Counted from the stretch's first letter, positions 26,288 to 36,469 are shown. The stretch: 64,000 nucleotides of DNA from Clostridia bacterium (GCA_017453125.1 JAFTKS010000004.1:49296-113295), one strand, 5' to 3'. The notes: a model not told the origin generated them from the sequence alone. Translations and numbers: made by a program.

Positions 26288-27022
26288 ATGTCAAATATTA
26301 CAGAGTATCTAAAGCAACTCGAAACAGCTAAACAGATACAACAAGATGCAAACGATAGGATTGTAAATCTTACAAAAGAATATGAAAACAAACTTAAAAG
26401 TTGCAGAGAAAGAATTTCTCAAAGCAACAAAGCAATTAACAAAATTCTCACATGTGATATTAAAGCAAGAATGGGTGATATTGTTGAATCTTTGAGCGAG
26501 GCTTGGAACACCCCTGTTGAAGAAATGCAGATATTCAGCGATACTCGCATTGGTGAGACCTGGAACAAAGATATGAATCTTGATAATTATATCAAGGGGC
26601 AATTGTTTTTTCGTCTTGACCTAAGAGAGTCTAGACCATTGTCATTTCTTATACAAGATAGCAATGGAAAACATCAAACAAGAATATCTACATTTGTTAA
26701 TACAACAGAATTACAACCAGATGGCAAACCTTTATACGAACATATGAAACTTGCAATCGCGCCTCAAGTTACTAGTAACGGAAGATACAGAATTGTTGTT
26801 GATATTGATAATATAAACGATGTAATATTACCGTTCACAATCAACAATCTAGTAGCATTTGATAGGGACGACAAGTTACAACCAGTCAATGATACTGCAC
26901 AAGCCATTATTGGAGCGTCTAAAAAACTAGACAAACAGAATCAAGACACCTCTTCAATACAAACCTACCAAGTAGAGCAAGAAGTTGAAGACGCATATGA
27001 AGACGACCCAACATATTGGTAA
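26288..27022 (+). CDS. Coiled-coil protein, paralogue of the 18457 protein
   Basis: A 244-residue soluble protein, not recognised. An N-terminal coiled coil (~residues 1-55) is followed by ARMGDIVESLSEAWNTPVEEM and a mixed alpha/beta domain, then an acidic Gln/Glu/Asp-rich tail (VEQEVEDAYEDDPTYW). The layout and the helix after the coiled coil match the protein at 18457-19140, but the two share little in the last third. AAGGTGGAAA is the Shine-Dalgarno. No partner gene is adjacent. Confidence 0.78.
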   Translation: MSNITEYLKQLETAKQIQQDANDRIVNLTKEYENKLKSCRERISQSNKAINKILTCDIKARMGDIVESLSEAWNTPVEEMQIFSDTRIGETWNKDMNLDNYIKGQLFFRLDLRESRPLSFLIQDSNGKHQTRISTFVNTTELQPDGKPLYEHMKLAIAPQVTSNGRYRIVVDIDNINDVILPFTINNLVAFDRDDKLQPVNDTAQAIIGASKKLDKQNQDTSSIQTYQVEQEVEDAYEDDPTYW

Positions 27023-27051
27023 AAACAAACTCATAATAATTTGTTATATAA

Positions 27052-27090
27052 AAAAATGCATAAGACAACTTATGCATTTTTCTTTTTTTT
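27052..27090. terminator. Bidirectional terminator
   Basis: AAAATGCATAAG/CTTATGCATTTTT stem with ACAA loop and T-runs on both strands. It serves the coiled-coil gene (plus) and hydA (minus). Confidence 0.9.
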
Positions 27091-27096
27091 GTATTT

Positions 27097-28788
27097 TTAT
27101 TTTGAATAATCAGTATGAACATAGTGAAGAAGTTCGTGAATCAAGTGTTTATCATTCTTGAATAATTCCTCATAAATTTTTGCAACACCTTTGTTGTCGC
27201 TAGAATCTTTGAACTTCATATCGCCATCAGCCTTATAAATAGCTGCACTTCTTTTCTTGATTACTTCCTCAACATTAACCTTGTTATAATCTACAAAGCT
27301 TTGACCTCCGCCATTGACACAACCTCCTGGGCACGCCATTACTTCTATAAAGTCAAAGTACTTCTCGCCACTAATTAATTTCTCCATAACAGCAGGAGCA
27401 TTAGCAAGACCGTGAACAATAGCAAGAGAAATTTCTTTGTCTCCTACTTTGACAACTACTTCTTTCACGCCATCTGAATATCTAACATCTTCGATAATGT
27501 CTTGTTTCTTTCCTGTTAGTTTATATACAGCATATCTTAGAGCAGCCTCAGTAACACCACCTGTTACACCAAAGATAAGTGCTCCACCTGTATATTCGCC
27601 AAACGGATCATCAAACTTGGAGTCTTTGAGTGAGACAAAGTCAATTCCTTTCATCTTTATAAGTTCGCCAAGTTCTCTTGTTGTAATACTCTGAGATAGA
27701 GTTCCGTGTGCAAGTATTTCTCTTTTCTTTGCAGTACAAGGCATAACTGATACAATCTCAACCTTTTTACCCTGACTCTCAAAATAATATTTTACAATTG
27801 AACCAAGCATCTCATTTGGAGACTTTGAAGTAGATAGATTCTTCTCAAAGTCAGGGTAGTTCTTCTGAACATAATTAAACCAAGCTGGACAACAACTTGT
27901 AAATAGCGGATTCTTTTTGCCAGACTTGAGATGTTCTATAAGTTCCGCTGCCTCTTCTACAATAGTAAAGTCCGCACCCATATTAACATCAAAGACATAA
28001 TCAAATCCAACTTCTTTAAGTGCTGTTACCATTTTGCCTTCTGCAAATGTTCCAATATCCATTCCAAATTCTTCGCCAATTGAAACCCTAACAGCAGGAG
28101 CTACTTGAGCAACCTTGATAACATCTTTTTTATCCAAAATATCTAACACTTCGGTTAGGTTGTTTTTCTGTGTTAATGCACCTGTTGGACAAACCAATAC
28201 ACATTGTCCGCAACCAACACAAGAAGACTCTTGCATTGTTCTATCAAAGGCTGTTCCAACTTTTGTATCAAAACCACGACCTGTCTTGGTTATAGCACTA
28301 CAGCCTTGTTTTTTGGCACAAACAGCAACACACTTGCCACAAAGTATACATTTGCTCATATCGCGAACTAAAGAATGGTTCGTATCATCGATATTATATT
28401 TTCCCATTGCTCCATTATATTTTTCTGTATCGCAATGGAATTGCTCACACAACTTCTGGAAGTCGCATTTTAGGTTCTTAGGGCAATTCAAACAGTTCTT
28501 GTTGTGGTTGCTCAGTAGCAATTCGATTGCTGTTTTTCTAGCTCTCAAAACCTTACTAGAATTGGTTCTAACAACCATACCGTCTCTTACTTTTGTTGTA
28601 CAAGAAGTTACCAAATTTTTGGCACCCTCAATCTCAACTACACACACCCTACAACTTGCAGGTTCATTCACATCTTTCAAATAGCATAGAGTTGGAATAT
28701 CAATCTTTTGCTCTCTAGCAACTTGAAGGATTGTCTTCTCACTATCGGCAACAATCTCTTTGCCATCAATTATTATCTTTACTTCCAT
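27097..28788 (-). CDS. hydA: [FeFe]-hydrogenase catalytic subunit HydA
   Basis: A 563-residue protein. The N-terminal [2Fe-2S] domain has Cys 35, 46, 49 and 63. It is followed by the His-Cys3 cluster region (CLNCPKNLKCDFQKLC), two [4Fe-4S] motifs (CILCGKCVAVC, CVGCGQCVLVC), and the H-cluster domain with TSCCPAWFNY, MPCTAKKRE and the C-terminal CPGGCVNGGGQ. It makes or uses H2. In the HydABC complex it works with HydB and HydC as a cytosolic NAD(H)/ferredoxin-dependent, probably electron-bifurcating, hydrogenase. A short C-terminal region follows the last motif. Last gene of hydC-hydB-hydA, 4 bases after hydB. Confidence 0.97.
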   Translation of the reverse strand: MEVKIIIDGKEIVADSEKTILQVAREQKIDIPTLCYLKDVNEPASCRVCVVEIEGAKNLVTSCTTKVRDGMVVRTNSSKVLRARKTAIELLLSNHNKNCLNCPKNLKCDFQKLCEQFHCDTEKYNGAMGKYNIDDTNHSLVRDMSKCILCGKCVAVCAKKQGCSAITKTGRGFDTKVGTAFDRTMQESSCVGCGQCVLVCPTGALTQKNNLTEVLDILDKKDVIKVAQVAPAVRVSIGEEFGMDIGTFAEGKMVTALKEVGFDYVFDVNMGADFTIVEEAAELIEHLKSGKKNPLFTSCCPAWFNYVQKNYPDFEKNLSTSKSPNEMLGSIVKYYFESQGKKVEIVSVMPCTAKKREILAHGTLSQSITTRELGELIKMKGIDFVSLKDSKFDDPFGEYTGGALIFGVTGGVTEAALRYAVYKLTGKKQDIIEDVRYSDGVKEVVVKVGDKEISLAIVHGLANAPAVMEKLISGEKYFDFIEVMACPGGCVNGGGQSFVDYNKVNVEEVIKKRSAAIYKADGDMKFKDSSDNKGVAKIYEELFKNDKHLIHELLHYVHTDYSK

Positions 28789-28792
28789 ATTC

Positions 28793-30655
28793 CTACTCCC
28801 TTACAATAGCACCAAATCTACAAGTATCTTTGCACTTTCCACATTTGATACATTTCTCTTGGTCTATTACAAATTGTTTCTTTATCTCGCCTGTTATAGC
28901 ACCGACTGGACATTGTCTACTACAAGCACTACAACCAATACACTTGTCGGTGATTCTGTATTTTGTCATTGACTTACAAACACCTGCTCTACACTTGTGC
29001 TCTTTGATATGCTCAATGTATTCATCTCTAAAGTATCTAAGTGTTGAAAGAACTGGATTTGGACTTGTCTGTCCCAAGCCACAAAGCGAATTGGATTTGA
29101 CATACTCACATAATTCTTCTAGTTTATCAAGATCCTCCATTGTTGCATTGCCAGTAGTAATCTTCTCTAGAATTTCCAATATTCTCATATTACCAATTCT
29201 ACAAGGAGTACACTTTCCACAGCTTTCGTCTCTTGTGAATTGCAAGAAGAATTTTGCAAAGTCAACCATACAAGTATCTTCGTCAACAACAATCATTCCA
29301 CCTGAGCCCATCATTGAGCCGAGTTCGTTGAGTGTCTTGTAATCAATTGGAGTATCCAAGTGCTCTTCTGGTATACAGCCACCCGATGGTCCACCCATCT
29401 GAACAGCCTTAAACTTTTTGTCGTTTTGAATTCCGCCACCAATATCATAAACAATCTCTCTAATTGTTGTACCCATTGGAAGTTCTACAAGTCCCGAATT
29501 TTTTACTTTTCCGGTTAAAGCAAAAACTTTTGTTCCCTTTGAGTCCTCAGTTCCGATTGACTTGAACCAATCTGCACCATTATCGATAATCTGAGCCACA
29601 TTTGCAAGCGTCTCTACGTTATTAATAACCGAAGGACAGCCATACAAGCCTTTCTCTGCAGGATATGGAGGCTTAAGAACTGGCTCACCCCTATTGCCCT
29701 CAATACTTTTCATAAGAGCAGTTTCTTCGCCACAAACGAATGCACCTGCACCATATTTGATACCCAATTCAAAAGAGAAATCTGAGCCAAAAATATTATC
29801 TCCCAAAATACCTCTTTCTGTTGCCTCATTGATTGCATTCTGTAATCTCTCTCCTGCAAGAGGGTATTCTGCTCTCAAATAAACATAGCCTTTTGTTGCT
29901 CCAATTGCATAACCGCAAATTGCCATAGCCTCAATGATTGCGTGAGGATTACTCTCAATAATACTTCTATCCATAAATGCACCAGGGTCACCCTCGTCAG
30001 CATTACAGATAACATATTTCTGAGGAGCAACGCTTTTCTTTGTAAACTCCCACTTTGTGCCGGTTGGGAAACCTGCGCCACCTCTTCCTCTAAGTCCGCT
30101 ATCTTTCATAACAGCAATTACATCATCAGGTGTCATAGTTGTCACAACTTTGCACAATGCAGAATATCCATCAAGAGCAATATAATCTCCCAAAATATCT
30201 TCTAGGGACATATATTCAGCATTGTTTCTAGCAATATATTTTTGTTTCTTACAGAAGTTTACGTCTTGTTTTTTCTCAACAGGCTTGCCATCTTCGTGAT
30301 GTAGCAAACGCTCTACTAATTTTCCCTCTGCAAGGCTTGTAATAATTTCTTCACAATCTTCTTCTGAAACTTTCTCGTACATTGCATCATTTGGATAAAC
30401 TAGAACAATTGGACCATTGACACAAAGACCAAAACAACCAACGCCGTTTATCTTGAAGTCTTTCTCAAGTCCCTTCTCTTTGACAACCTGTTCCAATTTG
30501 TCTTGAACTTTTTTACTCTTACAACTACGGCAACCAGTTCCACCACAAACCATTATATTATATTTGTATTCCACACCAGAAGTATTGCCATCTTTTCTAA
30601 ACAATACTTCGGCTATATATTTCTGCTTCAACTCTTCGAGTTCTGTCTTATTCAT
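28793..30655 (-). CDS. hydB: NADH-dependent hydrogenase flavoprotein subunit HydB (NuoF-like)
   Basis: A 620-residue protein. The N-terminal thioredoxin-like [2Fe-2S] domain has GGTGCRSCKS and GVGCFGLC. The NuoF core carries the NADH site GLRGRGGAGFPTG (~residues 187-199) and FMN site, YGAGAFVCGEETAL and the [4Fe-4S] motif ESCGKCTPCR. Two C-terminal ferredoxin motifs are CIGCSACSRQCPVGAI and CIKCGKCKDTCRFGAI. It oxidises NADH or reduces NAD+ through FMN and passes electrons to HydA. SD AAGGAGG. It begins 9 bases after hydC. Confidence 0.97.
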   Translation of the reverse strand: MNKTELEELKQKYIAEVLFRKDGNTSGVEYKYNIMVCGGTGCRSCKSKKVQDKLEQVVKEKGLEKDFKINGVGCFGLCVNGPIVLVYPNDAMYEKVSEEDCEEIITSLAEGKLVERLLHHEDGKPVEKKQDVNFCKKQKYIARNNAEYMSLEDILGDYIALDGYSALCKVVTTMTPDDVIAVMKDSGLRGRGGAGFPTGTKWEFTKKSVAPQKYVICNADEGDPGAFMDRSIIESNPHAIIEAMAICGYAIGATKGYVYLRAEYPLAGERLQNAINEATERGILGDNIFGSDFSFELGIKYGAGAFVCGEETALMKSIEGNRGEPVLKPPYPAEKGLYGCPSVINNVETLANVAQIIDNGADWFKSIGTEDSKGTKVFALTGKVKNSGLVELPMGTTIREIVYDIGGGIQNDKKFKAVQMGGPSGGCIPEEHLDTPIDYKTLNELGSMMGSGGMIVVDEDTCMVDFAKFFLQFTRDESCGKCTPCRIGNMRILEILEKITTGNATMEDLDKLEELCEYVKSNSLCGLGQTSPNPVLSTLRYFRDEYIEHIKEHKCRAGVCKSMTKYRITDKCIGCSACSRQCPVGAITGEIKKQFVIDQEKCIKCGKCKDTCRFGAIVRE

Positions 30656-30664
30656 AACGCCTCC

Positions 30665-31150
30665 TTAGTCCACATAACTATCCAAGATTTTGTCTACGTC
30701 TTCAGGTTTCAATTTTCCATACACTTCGCCATTAATAGTGATAGCAGGTGCAAGTCCACAACAGCCAAGACATCTACAACTAGTCACAATCCACTTCCCA
30801 TCGGACGTCATCTGACCAACCTCTACGCCTAGCTTTTCTAGGATTCTATCCATCACCGCCTGTGCTCCCAATACGAAACAAGCAGTACCTAAACATACGT
30901 CAATATTGTACTTGGCTTTTGGAGTCAAAGTAAATTGACTATAGAATGTTATAATTCCATAGATTTCGCTCTCTGGCATTCCTAATGATTCCGAAATCAT
31001 CTTTACAGATAGTTCTGGCAAGAAACCAAAAATCCCTTGGGTTTTCTGCAAAACCTCCATAATATTTCCTCTATTACCCTTGTTCTCTGCCAACAAGGAA
31101 TCAAATTTTTCGACCTGTTCTTTTGTTCCAAGTCTTTCGCAATTACACAT
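30665..31150 (-). CDS. hydC: Hydrogenase [2Fe-2S] subunit HydC (NuoE-like)
   Basis: A 161-residue NuoE-type protein. A helical N-terminal half (NIMEVLQKTQGIFGFLPE) is followed by a thioredoxin-like [2Fe-2S] domain with CLGTACFVLG and CRCLGCCGLAPA. It passes electrons within the HydABC complex. The ATG at 31150 is chosen because AAGGAG lies 6 bases in front; a GTG two codons upstream would be too close to it. First gene of the hyd operon; the promoter must lie in 31151-31264 but no convincing -35/-10 pair stands out. Confidence 0.95.
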   Translation of the reverse strand: MCNCERLGTKEQVEKFDSLLAENKGNRGNIMEVLQKTQGIFGFLPELSVKMISESLGMPESEIYGIITFYSQFTLTPKAKYNIDVCLGTACFVLGAQAVMDRILEKLGVEVGQMTSDGKWIVTSCRCLGCCGLAPAITINGEVYGKLKPEDVDKILDSYVD

Positions 31151-31264
31151 ACCCACTCCTTCTAGTTAATTTGTGTTTTTTACTCACTGCTTTTAGTTTA
31201 ACAAAAAATATATTTTTTGTAAAAAAAATTAATAGCCTTTGACGCAATTAAAATAAATTATTGT

Positions 31265-31304
31265 CAAAAAAAGAATGTATTAGCTATAACCACCAACACA
31301 TTCT
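31265..31304 (-). terminator. Terminator of the surface-protein operon
   Basis: On the minus strand AGAATGTGT pairs with ATACATTCT (one G-U), then seven T. It isolates the operon 33841-31320 from hydCBA. Confidence 0.8.
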
Positions 31305-31319
31305 TTCGTTTTTATTCCA

Positions 31320-32711
31320 CTAAGCAATCTCAAATATCCTATCTGCATACGCAAGCCAAGGACTTGTATTTTTGTACACATTCACCAATTCTGCAGGAAC
31401 ATAAATCATACACTTACTTGATGAATTCAATACATTATAGAACAAATTATCCGCAGGAACATTTGTCTCCACAACACTTTTGTCATAATAAAGAGTAAGA
31501 GATTCCAATTTGCGACAACCCGCAAGAGCCATACTTCCCATAAATTTAAGGCTATCAAAAGAAATTTCTTTTATAGTTGAATTTGCAAAAGCATAATTAC
31601 CAACACTCTCAACACTCCAGCCCCCTGTGTATTCGAAGTTGAAAGATTGTCCAAACTCGTCTTCACCCGTTCCACAATTGGAGAATGCCCTGTTCCCAAT
31701 AGTTTTGACAGATACAGGCACATCAATCGATTTTAAATTGGCACAATCTCCAAAAGCCCAATCGTCAATTGTAACCAACGAATCTCCCTCAAAATATACA
31801 TTTCTTAGATTTTTTGCACCTCTGAAAGCACAAGAACCAAGCTCTACACATTCAGGATTCACATAAACAATTTGTAATTCCCCCAATACTTTATCGAATG
31901 CACTAAACACCGACCCATCTGCAGTATTTACCGTATTCCACTCGGTAGGCGTAAATTTGCTAGAATCTATGTCCTTAATTTTAAGTACTCCCGATGGCAA
32001 AATAAGTTTATCACAAACACCCAAATACCTTATAAGAACGCCGTCCGAATCAATTTGAAATTTGCTCGCATCTGTTTCAAACCACTTGCCATAAAGCGGG
32101 ATATTTTTATCTACAAGATAAGTTTCGTTCTCAACAGGGTGACCGGTACATTCTGGATTGTCATACCACAATAATTGTTCTCCGTAATGTTTATCCCCCT
32201 CAATATTATTGAATACATCAGGGAGAGTATACTTTGTATTCGGCTCAACATATTGTTCAAAATATAATTTCAAGTATTCTTCGGTCATAGACGTTTTCTC
32301 TTCTTCGCCTTCAGCAAAGAACAATTGCACAGCATAGCCCTCTTTCCACTTAACGTGTAGCGTGAAACTATTCCAAACAGACTTGCCAAACTTGTATTCA
32401 TCAGAGAAATTTTTGTCCTTGTAGTACCCCTCGATATAATAGCCTTCTTTTTTTAGATTCTTTGGCTCTTTCGTTTTCTGCAAAAATTTGTATTTGTCAG
32501 ACTTTAATTCTTCTCCGAACACCATTCCACCATTAGTAACATAATCTACTGTATAGGTAAACAACGACTTTGAAAAGAAATATAACGTCACAGACAACAC
32601 TATTGTAATACTCAAAGCAATGGCCAATATCTTCAGTTTATTAAAATGTGAAAACCTATTAAAGACATCTATTTCTTTCGGTGTCTTTGGCTTGTTTTCA
32701 TTATTCATCAA
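31320..32711 (-). CDS. Membrane-anchored BspA-type leucine-rich-repeat protein
   Basis: A 463-residue protein. One membrane helix at ~28-50 acts as a signal anchor. Residues ~55-200 hold InlB B-repeat-like units (VTNGGMVFGEELKSDKY, GYYKDKNFSDEYKF, LYGKW), and ~270-450 hold LRR_5 repeats (AFRGAKNLRNVYF, WAFGDCANLKSIDVP, VGNYAFANSTIKEISF). Such proteins are surface adhesins or scaffolds. Its start overlaps the stop of the upstream gene by four bases (ATGA), so both are one operon and translationally coupled. No cell-wall sorting signal is present. Confidence 0.86.
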   Translation of the reverse strand: MMNNENKPKTPKEIDVFNRFSHFNKLKILAIALSITIVLSVTLYFFSKSLFTYTVDYVTNGGMVFGEELKSDKYKFLQKTKEPKNLKKEGYYIEGYYKDKNFSDEYKFGKSVWNSFTLHVKWKEGYAVQLFFAEGEEEKTSMTEEYLKLYFEQYVEPNTKYTLPDVFNNIEGDKHYGEQLLWYDNPECTGHPVENETYLVDKNIPLYGKWFETDASKFQIDSDGVLIRYLGVCDKLILPSGVLKIKDIDSSKFTPTEWNTVNTADGSVFSAFDKVLGELQIVYVNPECVELGSCAFRGAKNLRNVYFEGDSLVTIDDWAFGDCANLKSIDVPVSVKTIGNRAFSNCGTGEDEFGQSFNFEYTGGWSVESVGNYAFANSTIKEISFDSLKFMGSMALAGCRKLESLTLYYDKSVVETNVPADNLFYNVLNSSSKCMIYVPAELVNVYKNTSPWLAYADRIFEIA

Positions 32712-33841
32712 TATCTTCCTTTTCTACTAGAATTTGAGTGATAAACAACTCTTAATTTATTATGTGTATTATGCCTTTTTTTCTTTATTAAAACAATCAG
32801 AACAACAATACCTGCAATTGCAATTAGCGAAAGCACATACACGTACCAAATATTAACAATACTTAATTTAATAACAGTATTTTCTGTTATATTTTTTCTG
32901 GATTTATTTGTTCTAACAATCTCAAAAATTGATTTCTGAACCTTTGGCAATTCCGCATCTTCTCCATAGAATACCTCTACCGACTTTGATGAGCCATCTG
33001 GCATAATATAAGTTACAGTATACACCTTTGCTTCCCAAAGTGGATATACATCAATTTCTCCACCCTTACTCGTATCAATAGTATATATTCTATTTTCGTA
33101 ATTAGTATCTGAGAACCAACCTTTGAATTCATAGCCATATCTTTCCGCATCAAACAAAACAATGTCTTTGTCTTCAACAGTATAGCTAGATTTGTTTGGA
33201 TTTTCCCCATCTGACATATGATAATTGATATTATATGACACAGGTACAAATCTTGCACCTACAACCCTATCGCCTTGAGAGCGAGGTTGAATGTACGAAT
33301 ACTGAATGTTTTCATTTTGGATATACCAACCAACAAATTCATAATGCGGACGATTTGGTCTATACAAAACAGTTCTTGGACTTTCAATTGTGTATTCTTG
33401 GTATTCTTGAAGATTAGTAATTTCGCCTCTTACAGCCTCATCAAGTTCGTATTGGTTTCCATAAGTAAAATAAACCCTAAATGTTTTTGGTGTCCATTGA
33501 GCCACAAGTGTTACATCTTTTGTGATTTCAAACTGAGACAAATCGGCTATCAATGTCCCATTATAACTCCAAGAATAAGAATAACAGGCAGTAATACTTT
33601 TGATTAGCTTTCTTGTCTCTTCTGCCACCCCACCATTTTCCACGTCAATTGTGTATGTTTCAAGAGAATCTAGAACTGCCGATACTTGTGGAATATAATC
33701 ATCAATTCGAGAGATGTTATAATCAAAAGTTACCTTGTGGGTATTTGTGGACGCACTTGCATCTATTTTATCCATACCCAATCCACACACCATCAGCAAA
33801 GTGAGTATTGTAGTCAACAACAATGCTTTGAGTTTCTTCAT
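32708..33841 (-). CDS. Secreted InlB B-repeat protein with C-terminal membrane helix
   Basis: A 377-residue protein. The signal peptide spans residues 1-30 (cleavage likely after DASAS). Four or so InlB B-repeat (Flg_new-type) units follow, with the marks LVAQWTPKTF, FVGWYIQ, FKGWFSD and YPLWEAK. A membrane helix lies at ~333-356, with a basic cytosolic end (KKKRHNTHNKLR). The repeats fold as small ubiquitin-like beta domains found in surface proteins. SD GGGAG before the ATG. Partner of the LRR protein translated from the same mRNA. Confidence 0.86.
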   Translation of the reverse strand: MKKLKALLLTTILTLLMVCGLGMDKIDASASTNTHKVTFDYNISRIDDYIPQVSAVLDSLETYTIDVENGGVAEETRKLIKSITACYSYSWSYNGTLIADLSQFEITKDVTLVAQWTPKTFRVYFTYGNQYELDEAVRGEITNLQEYQEYTIESPRTVLYRPNRPHYEFVGWYIQNENIQYSYIQPRSQGDRVVGARFVPVSYNINYHMSDGENPNKSSYTVEDKDIVLFDAERYGYEFKGWFSDTNYENRIYTIDTSKGGEIDVYPLWEAKVYTVTYIMPDGSSKSVEVFYGEDAELPKVQKSIFEIVRTNKSRKNITENTVIKLSIVNIWYVYVLSLIAIAGIVVLIVLIKKKRHNTHNKLRVVYHSNSSRKGRY

Positions 33842-33965
33842 TCTCCCGTTCCTTTTTTCATTCGTTTTTCCATATAACTTTATGTTATTTTAACAAAAAA
33901 ACTCTTCTTAAACAAATAATTATATACTCTTTATTATTTTTTTATATTCTTTATAAAATTTATGA

Positions 33966-33994
33966 TTGCATTTTGTTTATTTTTTTGATATTAT
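33966..33994 (+). promoter_or_regulatory. Sigma-A promoter of leuS
   Basis: TTGCAT at 33966-33971, 17-base spacer, TATTAT at 33989-33994. The leader to the start codon is about 60 bases and shows no T-box features. Confidence 0.65.
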
Positions 33995-34060
33995 GTATGT
34001 ATTGTTTATGCCCTTTTTCAAAGATAATTGGGTAAAATTTACAACAAAGAGGATATTATT

Positions 34061-36469
34061 ATGGATTATGTTCAAATCGAAAAGAAATGGCAAGAAATTT
34101 GGGAAAAAGAAAATAGATTTGTAGCCCCAAATAATGTTGAGGGCAAAGAGAACAAATATATCCTGATAGAGTTCCCTTATCCAAGTGGCAGAGGTCTACA
34201 TATGGGACACTGCAGAAGTTATACTGCTATTGACGCTTATGCTAGAAAGAAAAGACTTGAAGGGTACAATGTAATGTTTCCTTTTGGAACAGATGCTTAT
34301 GGACTAGAGGCTGAAAGAACTGCAATCAGAGAACACAAAGCACCTCAAGAAATTGTTGAAAGAAACATAAAGACATTCCAACAACAAGTTCGTTCAATCG
34401 GTATGAGCATTGATTGGTCAAGAACAATCAATACCTGTGACCCAGAATATTACAAATGGACCCAATGGCAATTTATTCAATTTTTCAAGCACGGACTTGC
34501 AGAAAAAAGAGAAATGACTGTTAACTACTGCCCAAACTGTGGAGTTCTTGCAAACGAAGAAGTTGAAGATGGAACTTGTTGTCAATGTCACGCAGAAACA
34601 ACACAAAAGAGCAAGGCTCAATGGGTTCTAAAAATGACTCAATACGGAGAAAGACTTGCTGACGACCTAAAAGACACCGACTTTATGGAACACATCAAAA
34701 CTAGCCAAATCAACTGGATTGGAAAGAGTGAAGGTGTTGAAGTAGAATTCCAAATCGTTGGCGGTGGCAAGTTCTCAATATTCACTACTTGTATCGAAAC
34801 AATCTATGGAATTACATTTATGGTTGTAGCCCCTGAGGCAAAACTTGTTGACGAATTAAAAGACAGAATCGAGAACTGGTCGGAAGTTGAAGAATATAGA
34901 CGTGCAACAGCCAAGAAATCTGAGTTTGACCGAAGCGAACTTAACAAAGACAAAACTGGTTGTATCTTGAAAGGAATCAAAGCTATAAACCCTGTTAACG
35001 GCAAAGAAGTACCTGTATACATTGGCGACTTTGTAATCGCTAGTTATGGCACAGGTGCTGTAATGGCAGTTCCAACTCACGACCAAAGAGACTACGAATT
35101 TGCAGACAAATATGGCATCGAAAAAATTCAAGTAATCGAAGGCGATGTATCAGAAAAAGCCCTTGAAAAGTACGATTATTTAGGCAAGGGTTGCAAACTT
35201 ATTAATAGCGAAGAATTCTCAGGACTTACTGTAGAAGAAGCGAAAAAACAAATCACAGAAAAACTTGTGAAACTTGGCGTTGCAGAAAAGAAACTTAACT
35301 TCAAAATGCGTGACTGGATATTCTCTAGACAAAGATATTGGGGAGAGCCAATCCCAATGATTCATTGCGAGCATTGTGGTTGGGTTCCTGTTCCAGACGA
35401 CCAACTTCCAGTTCATCTTCCAAAAGTTGAGAGTTATGAACCTACAAAAGATGGCGAAAGCCCACTTTCCCTTATTGAAGACTGGGTAGCAACCACCTGT
35501 CCTCATTGCGGAGCTCCTGCAAGAAGAGAAACCGATACAATGCCAGGTTGGGCAGGATCAAGTTGGTACTTTATGCGTTATTGTGACGCAAATAACAGCA
35601 ATGAATTTGCAAGCAAAGAAGCCCTTTCTCAATGGCTTCCAATCGACCTATACAATGGCGGAAACGAACATACAACAAGACACCTTCTTTATGCTAGATT
35701 CTGGAACAAATTCCTATATGATATCGGTCTTAGCCCTGTAAATGAACCTTTCAAGAGAAGAATTTCTCAAGGCTTGATTCTTGGTAGTGATGGTAAGAAA
35801 ATGTCAAAAAGTTCTGGCAATGGAGTCGACCCACTAGAAGTTATAAGTAATTATAGTGCTGACGCTCTTAGACTATGGATGTCATTTATTGGCGACTACT
35901 TTGAAAGTGCCGTTTGGAACGACGATGGAGTTAAGGCTTGTCACAAATTCCTAACTAGAGTTGAAAGACTTCAAGATATTCTTGTTGATGGCGATGAAAT
36001 TTCAAAAGACCTAGAAGTTGCTATTCATACCGCAATCAAGAAAGTATCTCAAGATATGGACAATATCAAGTTCAACACCGCAATTTCAGCACTAATGATA
36101 CTTCTTAACGAAATCAACAAAGTTGGCAAAATCAATCACGCAGAATACAAAACACTTCTTACCCTACTTAACCCATTTGCACCACACCTAACAGAAGAAT
36201 TATGGACAATTCAAGGCTATGCTCCTAGAATTTGTGATATGAAATGGCCAACTTGGAATGAGGAAAAACTTGTAAAAGACGAAATCGAATACGCAATTCA
36301 AATCAATAACAAAATTATCACTAGAGAGAATTTCTCTACTACCGCTACAGACAAAGAACTTGAAGAACTTTCAACAACCAATCCAAAAGTTTTAGAAAGC
36401 CTAAACGGAAAACAAATCGTGAAAGTTATTGTTATCAAAAACAGACTTATCAATATTATTGCAAAATAA
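34061..36469 (+). CDS. leuS: Leucyl-tRNA synthetase
   Basis: A 802-residue class I synthetase. The HIGH-type motif is HMGHCRSY near residue 50. A zinc-type insert has CPNCG and CCQCH. The CP1 editing domain follows (~220-400, with FVIASYGTGAVMAVPTHDQRD). KMSKSSGNG is near residue 585, followed by the anticodon-binding domain and a small C-terminal domain. The bacterial-type enzyme charges tRNA-Leu. The start ATG at 34061 has AGAGGA 8 bases upstream; an in-frame TTG at 34028 would be poorly placed. Monocistronic, with no T-box in the leader, unlike many Firmicutes leuS genes. Confidence 0.97.
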   Translation: MDYVQIEKKWQEIWEKENRFVAPNNVEGKENKYILIEFPYPSGRGLHMGHCRSYTAIDAYARKKRLEGYNVMFPFGTDAYGLEAERTAIREHKAPQEIVERNIKTFQQQVRSIGMSIDWSRTINTCDPEYYKWTQWQFIQFFKHGLAEKREMTVNYCPNCGVLANEEVEDGTCCQCHAETTQKSKAQWVLKMTQYGERLADDLKDTDFMEHIKTSQINWIGKSEGVEVEFQIVGGGKFSIFTTCIETIYGITFMVVAPEAKLVDELKDRIENWSEVEEYRRATAKKSEFDRSELNKDKTGCILKGIKAINPVNGKEVPVYIGDFVIASYGTGAVMAVPTHDQRDYEFADKYGIEKIQVIEGDVSEKALEKYDYLGKGCKLINSEEFSGLTVEEAKKQITEKLVKLGVAEKKLNFKMRDWIFSRQRYWGEPIPMIHCEHCGWVPVPDDQLPVHLPKVESYEPTKDGESPLSLIEDWVATTCPHCGAPARRETDTMPGWAGSSWYFMRYCDANNSNEFASKEALSQWLPIDLYNGGNEHTTRHLLYARFWNKFLYDIGLSPVNEPFKRRISQGLILGSDGKKMSKSSGNGVDPLEVISNYSADALRLWMSFIGDYFESAVWNDDGVKACHKFLTRVERLQDILVDGDEISKDLEVAIHTAIKKVSQDMDNIKFNTAISALMILLNEINKVGKINHAEYKTLLTLLNPFAPHLTEELWTIQGYAPRICDMKWPTWNEEKLVKDEIEYAIQINNKIITRENFSTTATDKELEELSTTNPKVLESLNGKQIVKVIVIKNRLINIIAK

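Noticed and set aside
33842..34060. T-box riboswitch before leuS
   Set aside because: The leader from the predicted start is only about 60 bases and has neither the AGGGUGG-type T-box sequence nor a terminator/antiterminator pair.
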